NCBI RefSeq assembly: GCF_022347565.1
Contig: NZ_JAKRGH010000011.1
Location: 62,001 to 126,000 of the forward strand
Length of the DNA: 64,000 nt
Direction: 5' to 3'
Origin: Vibrio sp. Of7-15
Lineage (GTDB): Bacteria > Pseudomonadota > Gammaproteobacteria > Enterobacterales > Vibrionaceae
A program made the position numbers and the translations under genes. The notes beneath the pieces were generated by a model, which was given only the letters and a program-made list of their open reading frames with translations, did not search any database and had not been told where the DNA came from. This document shows, one piece after another, positions 27,004 to 36,058 of the stretch (position 1 is its first letter; the number at the start of each line of letters is the position of its first letter).

Positions 27004-27525
27004 CTAAAGTTCTAGTGAGTAGACACCCAACTTTTGATCTTTATTTTCCACATCAATAGTATTTGGAACGTAACGAATCAGAGCGGCACCGATCTTATTC
27101 ACGATTTTTATACTGGCTTCATTGCTTTCAAGACAATGGAACTCGACGGTTTTCGCATTGGTACAAGAAGCCATGTAAGGTAAAATCACCTTCAGAACTT
27201 GATAGACGATCCCATTTCCGCGCCCGTAATTAGACAACCAATAACCAAGCTCAGATACTCGCGAATCAGGTTCAATGTATTTAATACCAAAAACCCCCGT
27301 GAACTGTCCTTTAAAATAAATGGCAAACCACTTTGAGCCATTATCTGTAATCTTAATTCTTGACCGAATATAATTTTCAGCGCTCTTCACATCGGTGAGG
27401 AGGTTGGCCCAAGGCATATAAATGGACAGATTCTGCCTGCTGCTCTCTACAGCATGAAATAGCTCATTAGCATGAGAGACTGCTAATGAATACAAATGGA
27501 TGTCATCAGAGACTTTTAATTCCAT
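27004..27525 (-). CDS. GNAT acetyltransferase, RimJ/RimL-like (first of a tandem pair)
   Basis: The 173-residue protein has the RimJ/L-type GNAT layout, with ELGYWLSNYGRGNGIV (about residues 92-107) as the acetyl-CoA-binding region. It shares family and general layout with the next upstream gene, 37 bp away on the same strand, so the pair may be an old duplication. The acceptor is unknown: ribosomal protein N-termini, small amines or an antibiotic are all possible in this family. Confidence 0.8.
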   Translation of the reverse strand: MELKVSDDIHLYSLAVSHANELFHAVESSRQNLSIYMPWANLLTDVKSAENYIRSRIKITDNGSKWFAIYFKGQFTGVFGIKYIEPDSRVSELGYWLSNYGRGNGIVYQVLKVILPYMASCTNAKTVEFHCLESNEASIKIVNKIGAALIRYVPNTIDVENKDQKLGVYSLEL

Positions 27526-27562
27526 ATAATATTGTTCCTTTAAATTGCTGGCGACTTCCTAA

Positions 27563-28108
27563 TCATTTATTAGTGTCTACCTTCTTTAATAAACCATAAA
27601 TGGCATGATCAACAATACGGCCATTAAGGTTTTCACTGTTCGTAATAAGCCCTTCTAACTGCATGCCTAAGCGCTCACACACATTACGACTGGGCTGATT
27701 ATCAACAGCCGCAGAAATTTGGACTTTTTCCAAACCCATCTCAGAAAATGCAAAATCAATCAATTTACTGACTGCCCTACTCACAATCCCGTTTCCCTGA
27801 TGGTTCTCACTCAACCAATAGCCAATTTCAGCCATTTTAATGTCATGATTAATAGTATTGAAACTAATATTGCCGACTAATTCACCACGAAAGATCATCG
27901 CGCACACCATGGATTTTCCATCAGCATAATCATGCAATGACTTTTTAATAAAGCTAAGAAAAAACGCTTCTGACTCCGCGTGTACAGGCCATGCTAACCA
28001 TTTTGATAAATGCTCCCTTTGGGCTGTCACAATCTCTAAGTATTTGGGAGCAAAAGAAGGCTCAACAAGAGCTAATTTTAAATCGTCATCAACATTCAAT
28101 GTAAACAT
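27563..28108 (-). CDS. GNAT acetyltransferase, RimJ/RimL-like (second of a tandem pair)
   Basis: The 181-residue protein is a clear RimJ/RimL-type N-acetyltransferase with EIGYWLSENHQGNGIV as the CoA-binding segment and the usual LGMQLEG loop near the end. The NGIVSRAV motif is typical of ribosomal-protein serine acetyltransferases. It precedes the related gene at 27004-27525 and is probably cotranscribed with it. The substrate cannot be told from sequence. Confidence 0.85.
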   Translation of the reverse strand: MFTLNVDDDLKLALVEPSFAPKYLEIVTAQREHLSKWLAWPVHAESEAFFLSFIKKSLHDYADGKSMVCAMIFRGELVGNISFNTINHDIKMAEIGYWLSENHQGNGIVSRAVSKLIDFAFSEMGLEKVQISAAVDNQPSRNVCERLGMQLEGLITNSENLNGRIVDHAIYGLLKKVDTNK

Positions 28109-28191
28109 GTGCTTTCCTTCTTAAGAAATAAACGATAAATAAAGATCTGAACTTTCTAGGAACTACAGCTGAAAAGACCAACGAAAAACGG

Positions 28192-28222
28192 AAACGTCTA
28201 AGATTATTAGCCTTAGACGTTT
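28192..28222 (-). terminator. Rho-independent terminator of the 28257-28703 gene
   Basis: AAACGTCTAAG and CTTAGACGTTT form an 11-bp perfect stem with a 9-nt loop. In the minus orientation the stem is followed by a T-rich stretch. It separates the YjaB-like acetyltransferase gene from the tandem pair downstream. Confidence 0.8.
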
Positions 28223-28256
28223 CTTCTAACAAATTCGGTGATCAACTACCGATCAC

Positions 28257-28703
28257 TCATAACTGCATGTGTAAGATTGGAAACGGTTTTCCCATATCGT
28301 CAACAGGTGAACGCGAAATAACACGAAATCCCATATGCTCATAAAACCCGACAGCAAGTGGGTTCTGCTCATTCACATCCACCAAGTTTACCTTCAAATT
28401 ATCTATCGCGTATTGCAACAATAACTTTCCGATCCCTTGGCCTCTGGCTTGGTCTAATACGAACAGCATTTCAACTTTCGCATCATGGACACCCACAAAC
28501 CCCAAAATAGAACCACTTTGGCTTTTCACACATTTTAAAGTCACTGCCGGGAAAGCCTGCTCGACAATCATCGGTTTAAAAAACGCAATGTCCTCTTCAG
28601 TGATGAAGTCATGAGTCGCTCGGACTGAATTTTCCCAAACATCAAGCATTTCTGCGTAATATTCAGGAAGCACATTTTCTACAATCATATCAATCTCATT
28701 CAA
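28257..28703 (-). CDS. GNAT acetyltransferase, YjaB-like
   Basis: The 148-residue protein resembles Escherichia coli YjaB-type acetyltransferases. The acetyl-CoA loop is visible as DQARGQGIGKLLL (about residues 85-97), followed by the NPLAVGFYEHMGF motif. A start at the second Met (MIVENV, residue 6) is also possible. It has its own terminator and is read away from the two-component system. Confidence 0.82.
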   Translation of the reverse strand: MNEIDMIVENVLPEYYAEMLDVWENSVRATHDFITEEDIAFFKPMIVEQAFPAVTLKCVKSQSGSILGFVGVHDAKVEMLFVLDQARGQGIGKLLLQYAIDNLKVNLVDVNEQNPLAVGFYEHMGFRVISRSPVDDMGKPFPILHMQL

Positions 28704-28832
28704 TGAATAGTGGTGTTATGTGCAGCCGCGAAACTCGATATTATCAATGGCAAAGTTCAATGTACACACATGATGCAGCAAAGATTAACTATCCTTAACG
28801 ATTTAAAAACGCTTTCTCAATCCAACCTAGTC

Positions 28833-28935
28833 TATACTCACATCACACTTTGCAATACAGCTCAAATCACCGAATTTGCGGTTTACCCCCTAAACCGCAT
28901 CTGGCTCGCATTAGTCACGCGAGCCTTTCTTTTTT
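28833..28935 (+). ncRNA. Candidate small RNA or attenuated leader before the two-component system
   Basis: A TATACT -10-like box (28833-28838) could start a transcript of about 90 nt. It would contain a perfect 9-bp hairpin with a CCCCC loop (TGCGGTTTA/TAAACCGCA, 28877-28899). A second hairpin (GGCTCGC/GCGAGCC, 28903-28925) is followed by TTTCTTTTTT, a textbook intrinsic terminator. The C-rich loop can pair with the AGGGGG ribosome site of the response-regulator gene (28982-28987). The -35 region is weak. No coding function is apparent. Confidence 0.45.
28903..28935 (+). terminator. Intrinsic terminator upstream of the response regulator
   Basis: A 7-bp GC-rich stem (GGCTCGC/GCGAGCC) with a 9-nt loop is followed by TTTCTTTTTTC on the plus strand. 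No gene on the plus strand ends here, so it must end a noncoding transcript or attenuate the following operon. Confidence 0.8.
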
Positions 28936-28993
28936 CGCTCCCCTAATGCACTGAGTTCGATAATATGTAAGCTCAAGAATTCAGGGGGATACA

Positions 28994-29668
28994 GTGAAAA
29001 TACTTATTATTGAAGATGACGCAACAACCAGAGAGTTTGTCGCTAAAGGGCTACAAGAACATGGTTATGCTGTTGATCAGGCTGAAGATGGCAATAAAGG
29101 GCTAATGATGGCGATAAGCTGCGATTATCAACTCGTCATACTCGACAGAATGCTGCCCTACCTTGATGGCATGAAGGTACTGTCAGCCATCAAAGCGACA
29201 CAAGAAAACCTTCCCGTCTTAATTTTAAGTGCCATGGACAGCGTAGAAGATCGCGTTAACGGCCTACAAGCGGGCAGCGATGATTACCTAATTAAACCGT
29301 TTGCTCTGGCCGAACTCATCGCCCGTGTCGACATCATCATTAACCGAACTCAACGGCAAGTACCCATCCAAAGCACGCTAAGTTATGATTGTTTACACAT
29401 TGATTTACGTGCTCATCGTGTCACTTGCAATAACCAAGAGCTCAGCTTACAACCGAAAGAATTTCAGCTTATCCAACATTTCATTGAGCACAGCGAACAA
29501 GTGGTTTCTCGCATGCGCTTATTTGAAGCCATTTGGAGCTACCATTTTGATCCAAAAACCAATGTGATCGACGTGCATGTAGCGAACCTAAGGCGAAAAC
29601 TGGAAGATGCAGGTTGCAAAGATTTATTGCACACGGTCAGAGGTGCGGGATATGTCCTTCGTCGATGA
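28994..29668 (+). CDS. OmpR-family response regulator
   Basis: The 224-residue protein starts at GTG with a strong AGGGGGAT ribosome site. The receiver domain (1-115) shows the acidic pair (EDD, 7-9), phospho-acceptor Asp (VILDRMLP, about 51) and KPF (about 101). The C-terminal winged-helix domain (about 125-224) ends with the RGAGYVLR motif. It overlaps the histidine kinase start by 17 bases. It should regulate genes in response to an envelope signal; the target is unknown. Confidence 0.95.
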   Translation: MKILIIEDDATTREFVAKGLQEHGYAVDQAEDGNKGLMMAISCDYQLVILDRMLPYLDGMKVLSAIKATQENLPVLILSAMDSVEDRVNGLQAGSDDYLIKPFALAELIARVDIIINRTQRQVPIQSTLSYDCLHIDLRAHRVTCNNQELSLQPKEFQLIQHFIEHSEQVVSRMRLFEAIWSYHFDPKTNVIDVHVANLRRKLEDAGCKDLLHTVRGAGYVLRR

Positions 29669-30941
29669 TTACGCGCTTACCCGCTCATCTGTATTCAAAA
29701 CGTTAATCGGGCTGTTTATTCTCATCGCTGTGGTGAATATCATGGTGATCCGGCAGGTCTATATTAATTCTGATGCCTTTCATCGGCAGCAGCTCACCAA
29801 ACAGTTAAATGACGAAATTTTGGAATTTAGCTATGTGGCCAAACAGAGCAAGGAAGAGGTCGAAAAATTACTTCAAGCCAAGCGAGCTTCTGAAACCCCT
29901 TTTTATTACCGAGTAATTGAACATATTGATCCCCCTCTTAATCAGCAATACTACCCTGTTAGCACTTTACCTCTAAATAGCACCCATGTTGCTATTGGCA
30001 AGACTCATCAGTTGCAGATCGGCGTTGATGCCAAGACGGTCGAAGCCTTTCGCCAATCACTCATTCCCATCGTTTTTTCTGGGATCATTTTGCCTGTCGC
30101 AATGATGCTCATAGCCGCTCTCCTATTCACTCTATTGATTTTAAAAAGGCTAGAAAGAGTCAATCAAGCCATGAACCGCGTTTTATGCGGTGAGCGTGAT
30201 GTAAAAATTGCGGTATCAAAACAAGACGATGAATTTGATATTTTGGCGATTCACCTCAATTTCATGATTGAGCAAATGGCCAAAAATGAATCCACCTTAA
30301 AATCATTAACTGTTGGCATGGCTCACGACATGAGAACCCCCATGGCAAGATTAAAGCTTCGCCTAGAAGATGTTTTAGCACATAACGATTTAACGCCCTC
30401 ACAACAGGATCAGTTTTCTGCTTGCCACGATGAGCTTGAGCTTATTTTATCTCTATTTAATAGCATGTTAGAAATTGCCAAACTCAATAGTGGTCAGCTT
30501 ACCATTGAAACCGAGGCGGTCGACTTAGGGAGAGTCGCACAAGATGCGTTGGATTTTATCTCACCGCTTGCCGAACAAAAACATCAATCGCTATTATTTA
30601 GACAAGATCAAGCATGTACTGTTGTCGGTGATCCCTCATTGCTATTTAGAGCGGTGTTTAATCTGATTGAAAATGCCGTGAAATACACTCCAGAGCATGG
30701 ACAAGTTGAAGTGATCATCGACCATTTTGGTGTTGTGGTTGCGGATTCTGGAATTGGTATTTCTGATAGCGATAAACTGCATGTATGCCGCCCCATGTAT
30801 CGTGCTGACAAAAGCCGAAGCGAGCATGGTAATGGCTTAGGGTTGTCTCTGGTAGATGCGGTAGTTCATCGTCATAACGCCCACTTAATACTCAGAGATA
30901 ACACCCCAGGGCTTAGAGCCAGGATTTACTTTGATTCGTAA
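29652..30941 (+). CDS. Membrane sensor histidine kinase
   Basis: The start is taken at the ATG at 29652 (MSFVDDYAL), which overlaps the response regulator by 17 bases; an earlier in-frame Met at 29607 is unlikely. Two membrane helices flank a periplasmic segment of about 110 residues, followed by HAMP, an H-box (MAHDMRTPMARL, His about residue 225), an N-box (NLIENAVKY), G1 (DSGIGI) and G2 (GNGLGLS). It autophosphorylates on His and passes phosphate to the partner regulator. The signal is unknown. Confidence 0.95.
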   Translation: MSFVDDYALTRSSVFKTLIGLFILIAVVNIMVIRQVYINSDAFHRQQLTKQLNDEILEFSYVAKQSKEEVEKLLQAKRASETPFYYRVIEHIDPPLNQQYYPVSTLPLNSTHVAIGKTHQLQIGVDAKTVEAFRQSLIPIVFSGIILPVAMMLIAALLFTLLILKRLERVNQAMNRVLCGERDVKIAVSKQDDEFDILAIHLNFMIEQMAKNESTLKSLTVGMAHDMRTPMARLKLRLEDVLAHNDLTPSQQDQFSACHDELELILSLFNSMLEIAKLNSGQLTIETEAVDLGRVAQDALDFISPLAEQKHQSLLFRQDQACTVVGDPSLLFRAVFNLIENAVKYTPEHGQVEVIIDHFGVVVADSGIGISDSDKLHVCRPMYRADKSRSEHGNGLGLSLVDAVVHRHNAHLILRDNTPGLRARIYFDS

Positions 30942-30965
30942 TATAGGAAGAATAAACACTGACAT

Positions 30966-30995
30966 ATGGAGGCCAAGTAATACTTTAGCCTCCAT
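30966..30995. terminator. Hairpin between kinase and nagE (convergent)
   Basis: ATGGAGGC and GCCTCCAT form an 8-bp stem 25 bases after the kinase stop; the plus-strand side continues T-rich (GTTTCATTGTTTCAC). It probably ends the two-component transcript and may also serve nagE. Confidence 0.6.
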
Positions 30996-31017
30996 GTTTC
31001 ATTGTTTCACTTTTAAA

Positions 31018-32499
31018 TTAATGACTTGGTAATGGAATGTGAGATAAGTCATCGGATGGTGGGATCTGTTTCATCGTATGAGCGATCTCTTCGGCCTCCG
31101 TTCCTATAATTACTTGCAAATTATTCGCACCAATTTTCACAACACCCATTGCACCAATGGCCTTTAATGCCGCTTCATCAGCGATTGTGATGTCTTTCAG
31201 CGTTAAACGTAATCTGGTGATGCAAGAATCAATGCTGGTTAGATTATCGTGTCCACCTAACGCTTTTAGAAATTGCGCCGCTTTTTCATTAGTCCCAACC
31301 TGAGCAAGTTCAGCAACATCCTCTTCTTCACGCCCTGGTGTTTTTAAATCAAACTTTAAAATCGCAAAGCGGAATACAAAATAGTAAATAGCGGCAAAAC
31401 ACAAACCTTGAACAATCAACATATAAGGTTTTACGGCAAGTGGAAGGTTAAACGACAACACAAAGTCAATAAGACCACCACTGAAGGTAAACCCGGCTAT
31501 CCATTGCATGTTTGCCGCGATAAACAACGAAAGGGCTGCTAACAACGCATGAATCACATAAAGCACAGGAGCAACAAACATGAATGCGAACTCAATTGGC
31601 TCTGTAACGCCAGTTAAAATCGCTGTTAATGCAGATGCACCTAAAATACCGCCAACTTTCTTTTTGTTCTCCGGTTTTGCACAGTGATACATGGCTAAAC
31701 AGGCCGCAGGTAGACCGTATCCCATCACAGGGAAAAAACCACCTTGATAAATCCCTGTAACGCCTAACTCACCCGTACCAGACCAAAACTTTGAAATATC
31801 ATTAATGCCCACAAGATCAAAGATGAAAACTTGATTCAGCGCGTGGTGCAGACCAACGGGGATCAAAAGGCGGTTAAAAAAGCCATACAAACCCGCACCA
31901 GTGGCACCCATTTCTGAGATTGCGACGCCAAAATCAACCAAAGAGCCATACACCACAGGCCATACATACACCATGACTAAACTTATGGTTATTGCCGCCA
32001 ATGACGTCACAATGGGAACGAAACGTTTACCGCCAAAAAAGCCCAGTGCTGCGGGTAATTTAATGGTGTGGAAACGGTTATACAGTGTTGCGGCTACCAA
32101 GCCCATCATGATGCCTGTGAACGCACTCACTGAAGCTTTTGAAGCAATCACTTCTGAGCTGCTCATTTGATCGACAGGGATCCCAGTAATTTGCGAGATC
32201 ACCGCCGTATTCCCGACGATCATTTCAATAATCATCAGCCCAAGTAAGCCAGAAAGAGCCGCGGCACCGTTATTGTCTTTTGCCAAACCATAAGCGACCC
32301 CTACTGCAAATAGCCAAGCTTGATTATCCATAATACCTTTACCGCCATAAACCAATATGGTTGCTAAGGCGCTGTTTGCTCCCCACCCAGTCGGATCAAT
32401 GGCGTAACCCAAACCAAGCATTAAACCACCAGCAGGCAGTACGGCAATAGGCACCATCAAGGCTTTACCGATTTTTTGTAAATATCCTAATATGTTCAC
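31018..32499 (-). CDS. nagE: N-acetylglucosamine-specific PTS transporter, IIBC components
   Basis: The 493-residue protein has an N-terminal EIIC membrane domain (about 1-385) of the glucose/GlcNAc class and a C-terminal EIIB domain with the phosphorylated Cys in SIDSCITRLR (about residue 426). No EIIA domain follows, so a separate EIIA (probably Crr) must donate phosphate; this is the Vibrio NagE layout. It imports and phosphorylates GlcNAc, the final product of chitin breakdown, fitting the chitinase genes elsewhere in the window. GlcNAc rather than glucose specificity is inferred from similarity. Confidence 0.82.
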   Translation of the reverse strand: MNILGYLQKIGKALMVPIAVLPAGGLMLGLGYAIDPTGWGANSALATILVYGGKGIMDNQAWLFAVGVAYGLAKDNNGAAALSGLLGLMIIEMIVGNTAVISQITGIPVDQMSSSEVIASKASVSAFTGIMMGLVAATLYNRFHTIKLPAALGFFGGKRFVPIVTSLAAITISLVMVYVWPVVYGSLVDFGVAISEMGATGAGLYGFFNRLLIPVGLHHALNQVFIFDLVGINDISKFWSGTGELGVTGIYQGGFFPVMGYGLPAACLAMYHCAKPENKKKVGGILGASALTAILTGVTEPIEFAFMFVAPVLYVIHALLAALSLFIAANMQWIAGFTFSGGLIDFVLSFNLPLAVKPYMLIVQGLCFAAIYYFVFRFAILKFDLKTPGREEEDVAELAQVGTNEKAAQFLKALGGHDNLTSIDSCITRLRLTLKDITIADEAALKAIGAMGVVKIGANNLQVIIGTEAEEIAHTMKQIPPSDDLSHIPLPSH

Positions 32500-32593
32500 C
32501 TTAAGTCCTCTTTACGTTGTAGTGATAAGCTCAGGCTACACAAAGCAGAATTAAGGTAAGATTGTGCTTAGATTAATTATTATTAATGAAAAA

Positions 32594-32625
32594 AGCCTGA
32601 GAATATTCACGCATATTCTCAGGCT
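32594..32625 (-). terminator. Rho-independent terminator of the secreted chitin-binding-like gene
   Basis: AGCCTGAGAATAT and ATATTCTCAGGCT make a perfect 13-bp stem with a 6-nt loop. In minus orientation it is followed by TTTTTT. It cleanly separates the 32674-33312 gene from nagE. Confidence 0.9.
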
Positions 32626-32673
32626 AAGACATAAAAAACATTGAAAATTTACATTGTAAATCAGGTAAGTAAA

Positions 32674-33312
32674 TTACGGCAGTTTCGCTTCTAGTTCCGC
32701 AATTCGAGCTTCAAGAGAAGCAATGTATGCCATCACGTTACGTCCGCCAACAATTGCCATTGGTGTGATAAGCATTTTCTCAGCTTCAACCAAAGGCGTA
32801 ACCACCCCTTTTGCTTCTACTTTGGTCACGTCCGTTTTTGTTGGCATCTCCTGCACCAACTCAATCTTGTCTGCCCTAACCTGAGCTTTAGAATGACTCA
32901 TAGAAAGCTGCTCTGTCAGCACTACATTAGCAGGCTTAACATGCGTTTTGAACTTACCGCCTTCTAATTGAACCACCACATTAAGGCTGTTTTGAGTCAA
33001 CTGTGTGTACGTTGTGATACCATCGCCAGCGATCACCTCCGGTGTTTTCACCCCTTCCAAAAAGCGTTGAGGGTGCTCATGACGTAACGTAGTTAACCCT
33101 TTTGTACACTCTGGAATATTTTCCCAATACCATGAGCTAGTGACTTCAGCGCCTTTGTGAGGGTTATTTTGAGCCTGATAAAACGATCCAGACACTTGAA
33201 TTTGATCGCCATTCACATATTGGGTATTTGGATTGAACATTGGGCAATCAGCGGCAAATAAAGGAAAACTAAGTAAGCCAATGATACCCGACGCGATTAA
33301 TTTAAGTTTCAT
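32674..33312 (-). CDS. Secreted protein with CBM5/12-like chitin-binding domain and C-terminal coiled coil
   Basis: The 212-residue protein has a signal peptide (cleavage near LFAAD, residue 21) and then a short domain with the spacing of carbohydrate-binding modules 5/12: an asparagine-rich start, GDQIQVSGSFYQAQ and an aromatic SWYW cluster. The middle is low in aromatic residues and the last 25 residues form a short coiled coil (SLEARIAELEAKL). It may help attachment to chitin or another glycan. The assignment is moderate; it has its own terminator and sits upstream of nagE. Confidence 0.6.
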   Translation of the reverse strand: MKLKLIASGIIGLLSFPLFAADCPMFNPNTQYVNGDQIQVSGSFYQAQNNPHKGAEVTSSWYWENIPECTKGLTTLRHEHPQRFLEGVKTPEVIAGDGITTYTQLTQNSLNVVVQLEGGKFKTHVKPANVVLTEQLSMSHSKAQVRADKIELVQEMPTKTDVTKVEAKGVVTPLVEAEKMLITPMAIVGGRNVMAYIASLEARIAELEAKLP

Positions 33313-33431
33313 TTAATGTCCTTATTTATGATGTTAGTTAATTGAATTTAATAACAAATCATAAATACCCTATGTAAAAGTAAGCAGTGCTTCAAACTCG
33401 AAACTACTGATATGCTGCTCAACCACACACT

Positions 33432-33445
33432 CATTTTATAAAATG
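33432..33445. promoter_or_regulatory. Perfect 14-bp palindrome in an intergenic region
   Basis: CATTTTATAAAATG is perfectly symmetric, and a half-copy (CATAAAATG) follows about 20 bp later. It lies in the 280-bp space between two divergent genes, so it may be an operator. No regulator is assigned. Confidence 0.3.
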
Positions 33446-33592
33446 CGATCGGTAAAACATAAAATGCCGAATAATGAAAAATAAGCTCAAAATTAATACA
33501 CTCCCTTTCTCATCGTGGAGCAAGACCCTAAAAATTTTACGTAAATGATTCAGATAGTTAAATTAATATTGTGCTAATGAGCATAGCTACGT

Positions 33593-34096
33593 ATGATGCG
33601 GCGCGAAATTCCACCTATAGTGAATAAGATGAATACTATAAATATTGTTAACATTTCAAAAGACGACATTGCACCAGTCGCTGAACTGGAGTCCATTTGT
33701 TTTGGTGAGCATGGCTATCCACCTTTCTTTATAAGACAGGCTTATGATTGCTGGGCAGCCTCATTTTATGTCGCCAAAATAGATAACCGCGTTGTGGGTT
33801 ACCTTTTACAATCCCCAAAAACCAATACTAAAGATGCATGGATACTCTCTTTAGCTGTTAGTCCAACTTCTCGTGGGCTCGGCATAGGCAAAGCGTTGTT
33901 AAAACATTGTATCGCCCACTCAACCATGTACCACACTTTATTTTTAACCGTTTGCCCCAAAAATACAGCCGCCGTTAATTTGTACGCTCAACTGAACTTC
34001 ACATTGCATGATGAAGAAAGCAATTACTTTGACATCAACGATTCAAGACAAGTATTACAATTGGCTCTGCCCACTCCAGCTCCGCAAAGCAAATAG
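33593..34096 (+). CDS. GNAT acetyltransferase, RimI-like
   Basis: The 167-residue protein has the GNAT core: LSLAVSPTSRGLGIGKALL (about residues 85-103) is the acetyl-CoA loop, and NTAAVNLYAQLNF the following motif. The N-terminal half matches RimI-type spacing. A second start at Met13 (33629) is equally possible, as neither has a strong ribosome site. The substrate is unknown. Confidence 0.82.
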   Translation: MMRREIPPIVNKMNTINIVNISKDDIAPVAELESICFGEHGYPPFFIRQAYDCWAASFYVAKIDNRVVGYLLQSPKTNTKDAWILSLAVSPTSRGLGIGKALLKHCIAHSTMYHTLFLTVCPKNTAAVNLYAQLNFTLHDEESNYFDINDSRQVLQLALPTPAPQSK

Positions 34097-34161
34097 ACTA
34101 TACTCAGTGTTTTAAAAGAGACCATCATGGATGTGAATAAATGAACAGGGAGTAATGCAGC

Positions 34162-34611
34162 ATGGAGATAACATTAAGGAAAGCGACTCAGGAAGATATT
34201 AGTTTTTTACTTGATTTACGTGACATTACGATGAGAAAGTACCTTGAAGCCGCGAGTATGCCAACGGATCCTCAAAGCTACCTTACACGGATTTTACTCC
34301 ACTTTGAAGACGCTCAAATCATACTCGTGAATGGTCACTCCGCTGGTTTATTTAAATCGCGCTATTTATCTGAACTCAATCAATGGTACTTATTCCAAAT
34401 TCAAGTTCATTCCGACTTTCAGAACCAAAATATTGGCAGTACTTTAATCAAATCCCTCATTGATAAAGCGAAGCACGATCAAGCCAACGTTGGTTTAAGC
34501 GTGATTAAAAGTAACCCCGCGCGCCACTTATACACTCGATTAGGATTTGAGCAAACCGGAGAAAGTGAATTTGAGTATAAAATGGCGTACCCATTTAAAA
34601 ATGATTGTTAG
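34162..34611 (+). CDS. GNAT acetyltransferase
   Basis: The 149-residue protein shows a standard GNAT fold with the CoA loop QVHSDFQNQNIGSTLI (about residues 91-106) and the SNPARHLYTRLGFEQTG motif. It lies 65 bp after the RimI-like gene on the same strand and is probably cotranscribed. The acceptor is unknown. Confidence 0.85.
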   Translation: MEITLRKATQEDISFLLDLRDITMRKYLEAASMPTDPQSYLTRILLHFEDAQIILVNGHSAGLFKSRYLSELNQWYLFQIQVHSDFQNQNIGSTLIKSLIDKAKHDQANVGLSVIKSNPARHLYTRLGFEQTGESEFEYKMAYPFKNDC

Positions 34612-34670
34612 CTCAAATAAGAACTTTTGCCGAACAAACACAGGTTCATCCGGCGTTATTGATTAAAACC

Positions 34671-35324
34671 CTACTGTTTTTGCCAAGTGAGTCCCGGCTC
34701 GATACAGGTATACGTTTGACCGATCGCTTCTTCGTTGTCAATCATCCCCATGAGTAAAGCGGCCACATCTTTGCGATTTACCAACCCTTGCGCCGCTGAG
34801 CTCTGTGTTAAAATCGCTTTGCCGGTCGCGTCACCATTCAATAACCCACCAGGGCGAACAATGGTGTAATCCAACCCACTGGTTTGAAGCCAGCTTTCTG
34901 ACAAGGTTTTCTCTCTTAATGCCACACCAATACTAGAGCGAATATTTTCCGGCAACTGCGTCCAACTGACACCACACCCCACAGAGGTGATCATGATAAA
35001 ACGGCCCAAACCAGCCTGCTCCACGGCATCAATCACGTTACGCTGCCCTTGATAGTTAACCGAAGGACCTTGGTTTAATTTATCACCACTTCCACCTAAC
35101 GTCGAAAATACGTGACTGTCTTTCGGTACTGACTGGCATGCTTTGGCAACGTCTTCTGGGTTCAACGCATCCCCTTTCGTTACAATCACACCCGCTTTAG
35201 TCAGCTCTTCAGCCGCTTCATCTCGGCGCACCAAAGCGTGTACTGCATACCCCTTTTCCAAGCACAAATTCGTTAGCAATTTACCAAGGCCATTACTCGC
35301 CCCAAAAATCAAAATTGTTTTCAT
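34671..35324 (-). CDS. NAD(P)-binding Rossmann protein, SDR-like (NmrA/YwnB type)
   Basis: The start is taken at the ATG at 35324, giving MKTILIFGASNGLG directly at the N-terminus; the frame is open further upstream but lacks family residues. The GASNGLG motif binds NAD(P). The protein (about 217 residues) has the size of atypical short-chain dehydrogenases that act as redox sensors or reductases of quinone-like compounds. No neighbour gives a substrate hint. Confidence 0.8.
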   Translation of the reverse strand: MKTILIFGASNGLGKLLTNLCLEKGYAVHALVRRDEAAEELTKAGVIVTKGDALNPEDVAKACQSVPKDSHVFSTLGGSGDKLNQGPSVNYQGQRNVIDAVEQAGLGRFIMITSVGCGVSWTQLPENIRSSIGVALREKTLSESWLQTSGLDYTIVRPGGLLNGDATGKAILTQSSAAQGLVNRKDVAALLMGMIDNEEAIGQTYTCIEPGLTWQKQ

Positions 35325-35523
35325 ACAAGCCTTATAAAGAAAATAAAAATCATTATCAATTATGATAAGACGAACAGTAAAACGGATCACTAACATTGTA
35401 AATACTCCGCCTTATTAAATTGATCGAAAAGACATACTTGCTTTACGTTATCGTGCTGGTTAATTCATTGAAAATTAAATAAACTGAATCATAGAGGAAG
35501 ATGTATTTTATGGGGAATGTAAA

Positions 35524-36006
35524 ATGGCAACGATACTGGTAAGCTCATGTTTATTAGGGTGTAAAGTCCGTTATAACGGCAGTGATCTCAAAGCACAAAA
35601 TACCGCTTTTCACACGCTAATTTCAGAGCATACTCTCGTTCCTTTCTGCCCTGAAGTTTCAGCTGGCCTTCCTATACCAAGAGCCCCCGCCGAAGTTCAA
35701 TTTGGGGATGGAGTAAATGTTCTCACTGGTGACAGTAAAATACTGACTCATGATCATCACGACGTCACTGCTGAATTTATCCGAGGGGCAGAATTGACTT
35801 TAGAAAAATGCCTTTCAGAGCGCATCCAATTTGCAGTTCTTACTGAATCTAGCCCTTCATGCGGCAGCCAAACGATCTACGATGGCACCTTTACGGGCAT
35901 AAAACAGCAAGGCGTTGGCGTAACCACAGCCCTATTAGAGCAAAATGGTATTAGAGTTTTCAGCCAACACAATGTCGATGAGTTAAATCGCTTGTTATCA
36001 GACTAA
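35524..36006 (+). CDS. DUF523 family protein (YbbK-like)
   Basis: The 160-residue protein has the DUF523 hallmarks: SSCLLGCKVRYNG at the N-terminus, FCPEVSAGLPIPR (about 43-55) and SSPSCGSQTIYDG (about 108-120). The conserved Cys residues suggest metal or cluster binding. The function of the family is not established. Confidence 0.88.
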   Translation: MATILVSSCLLGCKVRYNGSDLKAQNTAFHTLISEHTLVPFCPEVSAGLPIPRAPAEVQFGDGVNVLTGDSKILTHDHHDVTAEFIRGAELTLEKCLSERIQFAVLTESSPSCGSQTIYDGTFTGIKQQGVGVTTALLEQNGIRVFSQHNVDELNRLLSD

Positions 36007-36058
36007 AATGGCTTTCCTAATCCCCCCTTTAACCGCTCCACATAGTGGATGAGATTTC

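Noticed and set aside
28710-28946. 78-residue ORF before the two-component system
   Set aside because: It runs through both hairpins of the candidate leader RNA and lacks protein-like features.
29607-29651. Upstream start for the histidine kinase
   Set aside because: The added residues lie within the response-regulator coding region and show no family pattern; the ATG at 29652 gives normal coupling.
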